Positions 1-11,289 of a DNA stretch of 64,000 nucleotides are shown piece after piece. Source of the stretch: Chiua virens (Eukaryota; Basidiomycota; Agaricomycetes; Boletales; Boletaceae); assembly GCA_019787685.1 (NCBI GenBank), contig JAHNUO010000010.1:186001-250000 (forward strand). Reading direction: 5' to 3'. Both the position numbers and the translations under genes were made by a program. Position 1 is the first letter of the stretch, and each line of letters starts with the position of its first letter. Below the pieces are notes generated by a model, which was not told the DNA's origin, searched no databases, and saw only the letters and a program-made list of their open reading frames with translations.

Positions 1-408
1 CTGGCGATTTTGGTCCCATCTGGAGAGATGTCCACCCCAATGACTCCTCTTGTATGCCCTTCCATCTTGCTCACCTGCTCCTTGCTCTCCACGCTCCACA
101 CCAACACAGGTCCCCAACCCGAACCGCCCACGATCCACTTTCCATCTTTCGATACGGCAATATCGTTGGCGCAACCCCCCACATCTATTGGCCTTGCAGC
201 TTCCTCGCCATCCTTCAATTGCCATCGTCGAAACTTGCCTTCCCGTCCTGCACTCAAAATCTGTTTGCCCTTCATCAGGAATGCTACCGAATATATGGTG
301 TCTCCCATCAATCTCGATTGTCACTTGAATCTTCGTCAGTACCGTGAATACATCGGTCCCATCCATCGACTCACTGTTCTCCAGTTTTCTGGGTAACCTG
401 CGAGACAT
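1..408 (-). pseudogene. WD40 family copy A, 5' part, broken and cut by window edge
   Basis: This is a minus-strand relative of the WD40 genes at 6704, 11290, 21730, 52286 and 56307. The start ATG is at 408-406 and the leader reads MSRRLPRKLENS, as in the other copies. About 95 bases present in the other copies between the leader and the first blade are missing. Near 297-304 the copy reads GGGAGACACCATA where copy B has GGGAGAGATGCCATA, a 2-base loss that shifts the frame inside blade 1. Beyond it, blades 1 to 3 are still recognisable in another frame up to base 1. I therefore read it as a pseudogene; a repaired frame by unusual splicing cannot be excluded because the 3' part lies outside the window. 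Confidence 0.8.
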
Positions 409-414
409 CTTTCG

Positions 415-505
415 GCTGAGTGGACGGTGACAGAAAACAGGATATGTGGAGGTCTATTCACAACAGAGGGGGCACTTTTGCGCGCAGCCTACACGTGTCT
501 TTATC
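415..505 (-). promoter_or_regulatory. Shared WD40-family promoter block, copy A
   Basis: The 90 bases upstream of the copy A start match the region upstream of all other copies: a palindromic CACGTG at 492-497 followed (minus strand) by GTAGGCTGCGC and a pyrimidine-rich stretch ending just before the ATG. CACGTG is a classical E-box for bHLH factors; its use here is inference from conservation. Confidence 0.5.
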
Positions 506-639
506 GGATCACATCAGATCGCTGTATCTCGTCCCGGCCCCCGATACTTGTTTCCGCCTAGTCATTGCAGGTAACGAGTTTCTAATATATGCGTATCACA
601 GGGATATCAAGTCGCCGAGTAGATTCGTGGTCCGTTGAC

Positions 640-1050
640 AACCCTCGCATTGGTTGGCCTCACTGCTTATGCTCTCGCGCATTCTGCACCACCACCCAAC
701 TCTCCTACCTTCGTAGGAAGTATCCCGGTTTCTGGCCTGGCCTTCTATGGTTGTTTCGGGTATGTACCCCCCAGTTACATGTACCTGCCATCGATGTCGC
801 CAAAGACCCATGCGTTGCACGTATACAACCTCTTTACTGGCATCACCCAACCCATTGCTGGCATCGGGGTAGAAAACGCCCACAATGACCTGAACATCAG
901 GCCCTCAGTTGTGGTAATTCCGTGTGTCTTTTCGCCCTTCATCACCTTGTCCCGCTGATCAAGATCTGTTGGCGTAATGATAATTCTTTCCTGGTCAGGT
1001 TGGAATTCACGTCCATGTCCATTCACACGCCCACCATTACGTCCAAACAG
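640..1050 (-). repeat. WD40-upstream repeat block, copy A
   Basis: This stretch is a diverged, inverted copy of the block seen upstream of other WD40 genes (5985-6420, 10740-11110, 51390-52130, 55925-56150, 59460-59809 with 62992-63374). Shared tracts include the AAGACACACGG region and the CTGACCAG region. On the side reading away from the WD40 gene, short frames keep related peptides such as IPCVFS and CLFALH across copies, but stops interrupt them, so I do not call a gene. Confidence 0.55.
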
Positions 1051-1352
1051 GATCGCTCAATCACCGTTCGGAAACTCGTCGATCCCGCCGCCGTCCCCGT
1101 GGATTTCACACACCCGGGCCACATCCTCCTCCGCGCGCCACGGCGGTGTGCTCGAACAAGGGCCACACCGAGACCAGTGTCGATTTGCACAGGCTCAGAC
1201 AGCAACCCGAGGGCCGCATCCTGTGCGGGCTCGTGAATGAGGACGAGATGAGCACGATGACGCCGGGACGACTGTAGGACGTTTGCGGACAAGTGGGGTC
1301 TCAATATGATCCGCGTGGAGATGCTCGCAGAGTATAGAACCTCTGTATCTGT
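1051..1352 (+). pseudogene. Fragment of 3,4-dihydroxy-2-butanone 4-phosphate synthase (RIB3-like)
   Basis: The enzyme makes the four-carbon unit of riboflavin from ribulose 5-phosphate. Translated pieces match the family in the right order but in different frames: DRSITVRKLVDPAAVPVDF then PGHILLRA, next HGGVLE, next GHTETSVDLHRL with CGLVNEDEM, and finally KWGLNMIRVEMLAEY. At least two frameshifts and one stop separate them. It starts abruptly after an AG that could be an old splice acceptor (1049-1050) and has no N-terminal third. The parent gene is not in the window. Identification is from recalled family motifs. Confidence 0.75.
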
Positions 1353-1704
1353 ATAGAGGCCCACTCGCAACCACACGGGATGTCACAATAAAACGTCATG
1401 TGTGTAATTCTTGTTATCTGCATCACTCTACGCCTTGGCCTCAACGATCTGCATGTACTACATATCAAACACTGCAGCCGTTCCATTATTATATCGTAGG
1501 CTAATTTCCACTCAAGTGACCAGGTCAGTACGTCTCCCACTTTCAACTGCTCGGTGCTGGTCTGGGGCTCTCGTGTACGCCGGGGAACGAGAGGAAATAC
1601 ATAGTATAACATAAGCTTTGCGAGTCAGATTACAGCAAGTGATACATCTAGAATATCATAAAATAATTCAACGCCTTGCACCGTCAATAAAAGACCACCA
1701 TACC
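1353..1704. other. Intergenic, no gene seen
   Basis: AT-richer stretch between the RIB3 fragment and the 3' end of NoxR. It probably holds the NoxR 3' UTR (minus strand). I see no supported coding sequence. Confidence 0.5.
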
Positions 1705-4266
1705 CTACGATACATCCACACACCACACCTCGATCTTGCCCTCCGACTTCCCTTTCCCATTCTCCCTTGCCGTCTCGATCGCGAGCTCGAAATCGCTCTC
1801 GTCGCGCAACGTAATCTTCGTCCCGTCCTCGTCCACAAACTTCATCCCCAATCCCGTCAACGACGTCCCAAACTTGGTCGTCACCCGCTCCACGAACTCG
1901 TCAAACGATGTGAGTGGCGACATCGTCATCCCGCGCACGTCGCCCTGGTAGTGCAGCTGCGAAGGGCGTCGGAAACGATTCGACACGAGAATGTGGGACG
2001 TACCTTGACCCGGATGGTCGCCATTTCCAACTCGTCGTTGACGAACCCGTCGTCGTTCTCGTCATCGTAAACCGGCACGCGACGCACCGTGGGGCGGCGG
2101 GTCGGTTTCCGGCGGAGTGTCCTGTTCGAGACGCTCCTGTTCATGTTTGGACTGCTCATGTTGACCACGTTTGGGCTGGGTTCAATGACAACCACGTCTG
2201 CGCCCATGTTCTGGTTCATATCCGTGGCCATGTGTGGCCCACTCATCATAGCCACATTCGCAGCCCTCGAGGGTGCCCGACCATGCCCAGAGCTCGAGCT
2301 CGCGTTGCTTGGCGTCCTGACAGGGCTGGGAGCAGGTTGTATCCATGCGGGTAATCCTTGTTGTTCCCGTGCCAGGGGTTGCGGTTGTTGATATGGTAGC
2401 ACTGCCGCAGGGGACTGTCGCTTTTGCACTGGCGGTGTACTCGACTGTGCTTGAGTCGTAGGGGGGCGGGAAATGGATGTCGGTGAGACACACTCCTCCG
2501 TATACCCATCTATATACGAGTCGTAGAATTGTCCGTCTAAACATCCAAGAGTGAGCTCAGCGACATGCCAAGAGACGGATAAACGAAGGACACGCGAAAT
2601 CATGCCCACCTTCTTGTGCAGACGGGGGCATAGCAGGTAATACCAACGGTGTCGCCTCTTGGGAAGGGTTCACGTATTGACCGGGCTGCAGAACTTGGGG
2701 AAGCGCTTGCAATGGGCGTGGTATGGACGACTGCTGCGTGACTGGAGGTACTTCTTCTGGTAGTCTCCGAAGACTCGGTTGACTCCGAAGCATCCTCGGT
2801 GTCCCGCCCACTGCTGCTCCAATATCACCGCCGTCCCTCGGGACACCCGCCCCAACCCCCGCAACCACAGCAGCTGGGACTTGCGACGTCTTGACCCTCA
2901 GAGGCATAACATTCGTGTTGACCGTGTTGCTTCTTGCCAGACGTGTGGTGTTGCTCCTGCCCAAGGTCGTATTGCTCCTCAACAGGTTCAATGCTGATGG
3001 TACATTCGCGGGATTTGAGACCGACTGCGACCGTCGCGACGCAAGGATCGCGGCCATGTCAGGGCGAACGGTGGCACCGACTTGAAGCGTCGTCTTGGAA
3101 CGTTCGAGAGCAATACGACGTGCGATGATCGGGTCCGTGCCTGGATGTACACGATGAGAATGGACGGAAATGCGTCGATAAACGGACGACGAACGAGGTG
3201 CAGGCACGGTTGCGCTTCTGGACAGCGAGAACTCGGCGTCAAGATTCCTCTCGTCCTCTTTGTCCTCTTTGTCCGATTCAGAAGCTTGTTGCAGTCGCTT
3301 GACACCCGTGAACTCAGTAAAGGCATCGTCGGAATCGCTTGCCGCGACCAGTTTCTATCGTCACGAAGGGACGGAGGTGAGTGAGATAAGCAGAAATAAG
3401 ACGGCAGAGAAAAACGGACGGCTTTTCCGAGATAATCCTTGCTCTTGGAATTCTTGATTTTATTTTCCGACGGACGATAGAGCACACCAACGGGCTGTGT
3501 GACGTCAGATAAATGCCGTACAGGAAAGACGGGGACGGACGATGCTGAACACGGTGTACCCCTGTCCACGCTCTCGGATAGCTTCATCAATCACATTGTG
3601 CTCCTCCGTGACCTTCTGCCTGCTCGCCTCTTGCATGTCCGTCATGCCTTCTTGGGCATAACCGAGACTCAGTTCCGCGAGACCCTTGTTGAACAGGATT
3701 TCGGCGCAGAAGAGTGTGAACTTGAGGCCAATTTGCTCGTAGTTGCTAGGGTGTCGATCAGGGCGAGTGCAAAACGATGGGATGGGAACATACATGGCCT
3801 CATTCCCACGTAAAAATAGATAGGCGTCTTCAAAGTTGAGGAGCGCGAGGTCATAACGTTCTAGGAGAAAGTTGGACACGCCGCATTGGAAGTGCCTATA
3901 AGGGGAAGCGGTGAGAATAGGGACACTTGGACATAGCCTGCGGCACTCCTCGGAGCCAGATCGCTAGTAGTAACTGCGGGCCTGGTGAATACTCACGCGA
4001 TGGCAAGGTAAGAGTCGAGGTTGGTCGCAGCAATGAAATGCTCGACGGCGGTCTCGTGGTCGCCGATGGTGGCATATATGAGACCCATATTGGTGAGGAT
4101 CTTTGAGGAATCGGCCATGAGCTGGTGGAAATATGAACGTGAGTACGGTGGTGAGGTAATGCCAACTCACGGAGAATGATTGCAGGGCTTGTTCAAAGTC
4201 TTGCTCATCGTACGCCTTGAGGGCAGAGACCCACGTTTCAAGTTCAGCCTTGAGGGAGAGTGACAT
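1705..4266 (-). CDS. noxR: NADPH oxidase regulatory subunit NoxR (p67phox-like)
   Basis: Cytosolic activator of fungal NADPH oxidases, which make superoxide for hyphal signalling and development. The eight-exon model is 4266-4171, 4121-3997, 3895-3794, 3745-3541, 3494-3420, 3354-2610, 2536-2004 and 1956-1705; it gives 710 residues with the frame kept at every junction. Residues 1-175 form the TPR domain (LKAYDEQDFEQAL, MGLIYATIGDHETAVEHF, YDLALLNFEDAYLFLRGNEA). The activation segment PVGVLYRPSENKIKN follows at about 177, and KDYLGKAKLVAA near 200. A long Ser/Pro/Gln-rich linker fills 210-620. The C-terminal PB1 domain (HYQGDVRGMTM to the acidic FVDEDGTKITLRDESDFELA) ends the protein. The two GTCCGT donors are less common than GTRAGT. 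Broken copies lie at 15241-15500 and 20226-21240. Confidence 0.93.
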
Positions 4267-5984
4267 CAATGGGATAAGGAGTGGTAAGGAACAAGGAGAG
4301 GTAGTAAGAAGCTGCGTGCCAGACGCTGAATTGGTTAGTAAAAAAAAAGAACAAGGAGAAATCGAAATGGACGCCGTCCACAAAGTCATCAGCCATCTGA
4401 GACTATATAAATCACACCTTGGTTATTACTGCATATGGCACTACATAACAGCTTCTATACTTGGCACACTCCGGCACTGCTCCATCTTCGCACTGCACTT
4501 TCAGCCTCGCCGTCTGATCAAGATTGTCGACCTGAAATTAGCTCTGCGTTGAACCAAGTGCATATCCATGCGCCGACTCTTTGCGTGATGCATACCTTCC
4601 TAGGAAAACGTACACCACCACCACGCTGTATTGTCATTGTCCGTGTCGCTCTACCTCGTCGCCGTTTCCAGGCTACCGTTTCAATGTTCAAAATAGAGGC
4701 GTGGGGCGAACGAACTGCCGTCCATTCCATTTCAGGTTCTGCATCACAGATCTCTGCTTCCGTAGCCGCTGCGACGGAGCCGGGCCCGGGGCCGCCGGCC
4801 GGATTTAAAATGATACCGGGCTTGCAAGTTTAACTCTAACACTGTTTTTATACTCCCAAGGAAATGCAAATCGAAGGAGAGCATAATCAAGTTTTTATCA
4901 ACGCCAACCGCGAGTCAGCGCGAGACGAGGGAGGTCGGTTCAACTCGAATTCTGGAGGCTCTGACGGGCTCACGTCACCGTTCCGTGAACATCAAGGCTG
5001 TTGCAGACCGTGGCTGGATCGATTCAGCCCACTCAGTCATGTCCGGATGTTTTCTTCTCTCATAGCTGCGTCCTGTATGATCCCAGGCCATCGCAGCAGC
5101 CGACGTCACTGAACCCCATCGGATGACAAGTTCCATCAGGTCGTCGCACGTCTGACAGCTGTCACCAAATCTCAGATCCCGTCTTGCGGATGTCCGAGTC
5201 CTCTGCTGTGTTCTAGCCCGTACGTCTACCCCAACATATGCATATATTCCTTTCACACTACGCTTCTCCTGAGCCATCTCCCCATGTGCCAAGTTTTCCA
5301 TCCGCCAGTGCCCCACCAGGTTTCCCTATCACGCTTTGGCTACACTGGCAGTCCCTCTACGTCTACCGAGCCAGCATCCTCACACCAACTTGAGAAAACC
5401 ACGTCTTCCCATCGGTCGCGCACAAATCTCGGTATATATATTGCCCGTCGCTTGTATGCAAAACATGCCAATGACAATTTCCGTCCGTCATCGTCGACCG
5501 CGTGAGAGCCTGACAGACATGTCGTCGGGTGGCAACTGTCACAGTGGCCCATCACAGATAGGGGCGTGGGTCCGGGTGTGCCACCGTGACGGTATCAACG
5601 ATATCGATCATGTCCAGCCTGTTCGTGGCAGAGTGCCGATGATCGCGGTGCCACGATGTTCCTGAGGCTGCAAAGAAGCCGCATCAGTCGCGGTTGGTGA
5701 CAGGGCGTTGAAGATACAGCCACCGGCCCGCCGTTGCTTCATCGACATCATGATGATCCAGACGCTGCTGCTGCTTCCCTTCTCATCATCTTCCATACCC
5801 TGTTCAGCCGCCTCTTCATGCACTCCGTTTCGGACTTGCTCACACATTGGTATTCTTACTAGCCTTTCAGTCGACTGTGTTTGTCCTTGTCCAGAAGATG
5901 CGCACGAGTCAGAGAAAGCGGCATAGAGATCCAGCTTGGGTCAAGCGCTGGTCCAATCCGTATCCGGTACAAAGTTCATCATTT
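4267..5984. other. Intergenic, no supported gene
   Basis: The first part is the presumed NoxR promoter, with a poly-A tract at 4340-4348. Several open frames of 70-130 codons exist on both strands (for example 4435-4833 plus and 4975-5316 minus), but none has a recognisable domain, splice support or a paralogue in the window. I call none of them. Confidence 0.5.
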
Positions 5985-6420
5985 GAGCGGCCTGACCAGT
6001 AAAGAACCACCATTCCGCCGACAGATCGGATGATCAGTGGGACAAGAGGGTGAAGGACGAAAAGACACACGGAATTGCCAAAGCTGAGCGCTGAGGGTTT
6101 GATATTCAGATGGATATGGGCATAGACGTGGACGCCATTAAGTAACTATATGTATACGACTAAGGGCAGACGACGATTGTGCAACTTTTATCAAAATCAT
6201 GGTAGCAACTCAAGGACTCGGGAGGGTCCTGGGTGAAGTCAACGGCAGATACAAGGAACTGGTGAGACTCGAAACGAGCGTGGGAGGCCAAGTCGGATAC
6301 TGAGAAACCTCCTATGGGGGATGGAGCTGGAGATACGCAGCGAGGCCAACCGGGGCGAGGATGACGTAATTACTCTCAACAAACCATGAGATCCAGTGAA
6401 CGACTTGAGGACCCCATCGC
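5985..6420 (+). repeat. WD40-upstream repeat block, copy B
   Basis: Block starting with GGCCTGACCAGTAAAGAACC and ending near the CCTTGTATTTATGATACG region. It is collinear with 51590-52050 and with the interrupted copy 59740-59809 plus 62992-63340. It lies 280-720 bases before the copy B start. No continuous frame spans it. Confidence 0.7.
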
Positions 6421-6599
6421 CTTGTATTTATGATACGCATTGTATGACTCTGCTCTTTCCCGATCACCCATCTTTGTCGTTTCTAATAAACAGAATTTTC
6501 GTTGGCATCCTGTCATCGTCTTCATTAGAAAATCACTACTTGCAATGTGCGATGGCCAGGCGGGAACAAGCATCAAAGGCATAGGCCGGGATAGTGCAA

Positions 6600-6703
6600 T
6601 CTGATAGGATCCGATGAAGAGGCACGTGTAGGCCGCGTGAAAAGTACCCTTGTGAATAAACCTCCACATATCCCATTTCTGTCATCGTCCACCTACCCGA
6701 AAA
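6600..6703 (+). promoter_or_regulatory. Shared WD40-family promoter block, copy B
   Basis: CACGTG at 6623-6628 lies 75 bases before the ATG, followed by GTAGGCCGCG, CCTTGTGAATAAACCTCCAC and a pyrimidine tract. The order and spacing are the same in all six copies. Confidence 0.6.
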
Positions 6704-9286
6704 ATGTCTCGCAGGTTACCCGGAACACTGGAGAACCGTGAGTCAATGGACGGAACCAATGAAATTATCGTACTGACGGAAATCCAACTGTCGGATGATG
6801 ACACTGCGCGAGCAGGAGGAAGCCCGGTTCAAGATAAAGGGGAGATTGAACGCCCAGTGACGGGGCTCCAGATGTCCTCCACTATGACCAGCCAGCGAAA
6901 TGTACGGAAGACAATCGAGATCGATGGGAGAGATGCCATATATTCAGTCGCGTTCCTGATGGAGGGAAAACACATTTTGAGTGGAGGAAAGCAAGAGAAA
7001 ATTCGACGATGGCGATTGGAGGATGGCCAAGAAATTGCAAGGCGAATGGATGTGGGGGGTTGGGCCAACAGCATTGCTGTATCAAGCGATGAGAAGTGGA
7101 TCGTGGGCGGTTCGGGTCGGGGAAGTGTGTCGGTATGGAGTGTGGAGAGCCATGAGCGGGTGGGCGAGATGGAAGGGCATCGAGAAGGAGTTATTGGGGT
7201 GGACATCTCGCCAGATGGGACTAAAATTGCTAGCGGATCGGATGATCACACTGCCTGCATCTGGAAGCGAGCGACGGGCGAGCGACTGCTGACACTACGA
7301 CACGGTGGCTCCACCGTGGTCGCGGTCAAATTTTCACCGGACGGACGTCTTCTCGCTACTGCTACCTGGAATCGCTCTGTTCGCATCTACAACAGCGGGA
7401 CTGGTCATCTTCTCCACGAATTCTCGATTCGACCTGGCTCAGATATCAACAACCAATGCCTTGCGTGGAACGACGACACACACCTCTACGCCATCTCTTT
7501 GGAGGGCATAATCCACTACCTCGACGTATCCACTGGAGAAACACTCTCACGATGGTCCATCTGCACCGATGGCAAGGGAAAACGGGGCTGCATTGCTCTG
7601 CCAAACAATCGTAATCTCATCGTAGCCTCTACTGAGACGTCAATATCGTTCTGGGATACGACAACGCACACGAAAATCGGGTCCAACATCGACTACAATG
7701 ACACGGTTTTTACAATGGCGATTTCAGACAACTACGATATTGCAATCGGTCATGGCAGGACAATCACCGTTCGGAACCTCGGTGATATCCTCCCTTGTCG
7801 CTATGTTCACAATGTAAGTATTCCAGCACCTTTAAGCCTTATATATGCATTATTGACTCAATTTCTACTGCCAACCCACCAGAACGTGGATCCCGGAGAA
7901 AGAACTTTGACGTCCCCTCGTACACATGCGAGTGCGTGCATCACCCAAGCTAGTCTAGACCACCAGTACTATGCTGATACCGATTTTTAATATCCAAAGA
8001 GATGACCGATCTCAAGAATGCCATGCGGGAACCGAAGGATCAACTTACAGAGTTCCAAGGCCGCCACGAGCTCCAGTCACGCGAACTCGCCTCGGCTCAA
8101 AAGGAGCTGGAGACGTTGAAATCATCTATCAAAGCCAAAGATCGTCAAATTAACGTACTTACTGCCGACGTGGACCACTGGAAACGCTCCGATGCCGCCA
8201 AAGCAGAAGAGCTCGCCGCTGCGAACAAGGAACTCGAGGAACGCCGTCGCGATTCAGAGGAGCTCATTGCCGTACGCAAGGAACTTCAGGTCTCCCAATC
8301 TCAATCCATCCAGATCCAGGAATGGTACGAAAAGCAGTTTAGACATCTCAAGTCCGTCGTCGAACAAAAGCAGCGTACCCCATTCATCGTGCAAAATTTC
8401 ATTGCTCAGGCGGACGCACGTGCGGAGATGAATATCATTGAAACACTTCAACAACTAAACTCGAGGATAGATTGGAGTTCCACGTTCATCGCCGATCGTA
8501 TCATTCACAATTTCCAGCCCCACGCTACGAATCCAACGGAGGAACATGTTTCTATTGCAGCTAGGGTCACCGGATCTATCGGACAATCTCTGGTGAACCG
8601 GTTACGGAGTAACTCACGCACCGAGGTCGTTGCGTATCTCCCTATCGCCTTTCGTGCCTATCTTATCTATCACCTGTGTGGGATCATGTCTTCGTGGTCC
8701 ATGGATAGCGGGCCCGATCGGCTTATCCGTGAATTATACAGCATAGTCCAAAAATTAGGTGAAGAACTAGATCTTAGTGTGCTGTTGATTGTTCTGCTGA
8801 TGGTAGATAACAGAATCGCAGACAATATCCGCCCGCTGGCGATCGCTCACGTACGCCTCTATTTCATCGACCTGTTCAAGCAACCCGGACATGCTTATCA
8901 CATCTACGGTGGACGGACTTTGTGATATCGTTGTCACCGCTGGTTGTGCCCCTTCCACCTCCGCTGCGAAAGAGATGATCGCGTCGAAATTCCAGAGTCG
9001 GATATCATTCATCCTCACCACCGCAGGGCAGCTCACCAAGTCGATGATGGATGCACTGTCGGCTGACTATCGAGTCGAGGTGATTCGTCCACCGAAGATG
9101 TTTGATGGGGAAACGATGGAGGTCGACTCGACAGGTCCAGGGGAAAAGTCGAGGAGCCAGTTTGTGTTATGCACGACGCAGTTGGGCTTGTCAAAGGAGG
9201 TCATCACGCAGTCAAACGTTGGTCCCAACAAGAAGAATACTCTTACGGTGACGAACGTCGTCAAAGCAAAGGTTATCCCGGGGTAA
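6704..9286 (+). CDS. WD40 propeller / coiled-coil / C-terminal helical domain protein, copy B
   Basis: The model is exons 6704-6737, 6816-7813, 7883-7931, 8000-8758 and 8814-9286 (770 residues, frame kept). After a short leader and a Gln/Asp/Lys-rich stretch, seven WD40 blades run from about 60 to 345, with typical turns such as VDISPDGTKIASGSDD, VKFSPDGRLLATATW and TITVRNLGDI; this would close a full propeller. A 16-residue exon links to a charged coiled coil at about 363-465 (KELETLKSSIKAKDRQ, ELEERRRDSEELIAVRKEL). The last 300 residues are helical and end with SARWRSLT and QFVLCTTQLGLSKE, motifs I associate with an uncharacterised domain common in Agaricomycete proteins. Intron 1 could be retained here because it is 78 bases and open, but copies C, D and F need it spliced. 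The exon 4 acceptor (CCAAAG) differs from its sisters. It is likely functional; the role is unknown. Confidence 0.85.
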
Positions 9287-9540
9287 GATGTGGTACTGTA
9301 CTGTTGTCACAGAGGTTCTGTTTCAACGTCTCTTTGCCACACGTCCATTTCTTTCCGTCTATCGTTTCCTGTAGTACGCGTCCTTTTTGTTCCAAGTCGA
9401 TCACCTATTGTGTTTGTATCGTCCTTGGCTGCTTTCGAGTCGTAGCCACTACATTCCAGCCATGTTCCCGAGCCGTACCATATTCACTTGCAGATCCGAA
9501 TGGTATCATGCTGTTTTTTCCTCTACTAGCTCACACTAGA
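9287..9540 (+). repeat. 3' flank shared by WD40 copies B, E and F
   Basis: The bases after the stop, with the TCGATCACCTATTGT and TGTATCGTCCTTGGC tracts, recur after copies E (54894-55070) and F (58909-59070). This is the probable 3' UTR and terminator region. Copies C and D carry a different but related 3' flank. Confidence 0.55.
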
Positions 9541-10149
9541 CGTCACTCCTGAGAAGAACGGGAGGATAGGAAGAGGGAACTGACCTGATGCGTTTGATGA
9601 ACTATGGTTTCGGTCGTCTGGCGAAGCGGATGACGTCGCCTTCGTTTTCTCTCGACGTCCGTGGATTTGAAGCGATCGTTTCCGACTTGGTGTCTGCCAC
9701 GCGCGGAATCATACCCGCTCGCTCCGGCAGTCTTGAGAGAAAGCCGCCTATCCGCAATTGGAATATTTGGGTAAAGAAAGTAAGCCACTGTTGAGGAACG
9801 ATTCAAGAATGAGTAATTACAAGCGCTGGTTATAACCAATGATATGATTCAGTCTTACGAGATTCAATACTGATATCCCCTAGCACCGATAGGTTTTAGT
9901 CCCATCTCAGTTGAGTGAGGGGTGGTAAGCATTGCCTGCCTTGATCTGCTACTCAACTAGGATTATCTGAAAACCATACGATTAAGTAATGTCTTGGGGT
10001 CACACCTACATTGATGGTTTGGAGGAGAAACTTCAGCGACCTTGAATGTCGTTCACGCGAATACGACCCAAAAAGCGTGGTTCTCAGCGTACGTGTAGTT
10101 GTTCACTGCTCTACAGAAGACCGGTGGACGGTATCCGCGCGGCCTTTCA
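9541..10149. other. Intergenic, no gene supported
   Basis: A minus-strand frame at 9839-9543 contains a basic stretch (ERKRRRRHPLRQTTET) and a possible donor, but no second copy or partner exon confirms it. The rest is AT-rich without recognisable content. Confidence 0.4.
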
Positions 10150-10510
10150 TCCTCATCCATGGCGATCACCAATTTCACTTCATAATGCGTGTCAGGGAAT
10201 ATTGTTTTTTAAGACCGGCCCCAACTTTCTTGTAGGTGGTAGAAAGATTCTCAATAAAGTCAGTGTGAGCAAGAGGGGTGACTTGCGTTCTGGATCTGAG
10301 CAGCCATGTCAGCCGGCCATCACTTCTAGAAAGTGATTGAGTACCTACCTGACCTGAACGACGAAAGGTCTTGCAACACATTCGCAGCTTCATCAACATC
10401 AACATCCGTTTTCCTATCGGCCATCCTTGCGGCACGGCTTGATTCACTTCAAGGGCGACGGAGGTATTCAGGGAGTAATTCCTCGGCACAAACCTATGAA
10501 TCATAAGGCC
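10150..10510 (-). other. Conserved block with coding-like minus-strand stretch, copy C side
   Basis: About 350 bases match 55080-55430 and partly 21455-21600. Each time the block lies roughly 0.2-1.3 kb upstream of a WD40 copy (C, F, D) and reads on the other strand. A shared frame reads CAEELLPEYLRRP, then SESSRAARMADRKTDVDVD and EAANVLQDLSSFRS here. A TGA sits between the first two parts in this copy but not in the 55 kb copy. It ends at a conserved GTAGGTAC that fits a splice donor. I read it as the remains of a divergent gene next to the WD40 genes; the product is not recognised. Confidence 0.45.
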
Positions 10511-10739
10511 ATGCTCCTTGAAATCTGAATGGACGATACGGCCTTTGAGTTTGGTCGTTTCGTCAAGAACATGAACATGAGACAGGGATATGGAAACTGA
10601 AGTATGATCTCCACAGAGGCGTGTCTCTGGGCGAAGACTGGGTCGTGACGATGTTGTCACACGGTAGCGTCCGACTTAGGGATTATGACGGTGATCCAGA
10701 TGCGAAGACGAGTGAGTCCTTGAATCCACGTTACGGTTG

Positions 10740-11110
10740 ACCACGGTGGAGGCTGCGAGGAGATAGAGGGGACGTTGGCATAGCTTGAGAAGTGAATGTG
10801 CAGCAGAATGGCGGGAGACTCTTGTACGGTCGACTGAAGCGTACCGTGAACATCGAGGGTAGAAAAGGGTCGGACGTAGTAGTTTGCTTGTAAATGGACA
10901 TGGATGTGAATTCTGAGCAGCCTGACCAGTAAAGAACTACAATTACGCCAACAGATCATGATCAGCACTATCAGCAGGACAACTGCATGAAGGGCGAAAA
11001 GACACACGGCATTGCCAGAGTCGAGGGCTCGATGTTTAGGCTGATGTGGATGTTTGCTACCTCGATGCCGGCGATGGGTTGGGTGGCGTACTAGTAGAGT
11101 GGGTGATGCC
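10740..11110 (+). repeat. WD40-upstream repeat block, copy C
   Basis: This shares CAGCCTGACCAGTAAAGAAC, GGCGAAAAGACACACGG and the GCGATGGGTTGGGT tract with the block near copy A (in inverse). It is shorter than the copy B and E blocks and lies 180-550 bases before the copy C start. No continuous frame spans it. Confidence 0.55.
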
Positions 11111-11194
11111 AGTAAGATAGAAACTCTGCAATGACCAGGCGGGAATAAGCCTCAAGTGCATAGGGAATAGTGCGATCCGATGGGATCGATCCGA

Positions 11195-11289
11195 ATAAGA
11201 GGCACGTGTAGGCTGCGCAAAAAAGCGCCCTTGTGAATACTTGAACCTCCACGTATCCTATTTTCTGTCATCGTCCACCTAGCCGAAAA
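11195..11289 (+). promoter_or_regulatory. Shared WD40-family promoter block, copy C
   Basis: CACGTG at 11213-11218, then GTAGGCTGCGC, CCCTTGTGAATA, CCTCCACGTATCC and TTTTCTGTCATCGTCC leading to the ATG at 11290. Confidence 0.6.

Noticed and set aside
4435..4833. 132-codon plus-strand frame in the NoxR upstream region
   Set aside because: No domain, no intron signals, no paralogue, and overlapping frames of similar length in other phases.
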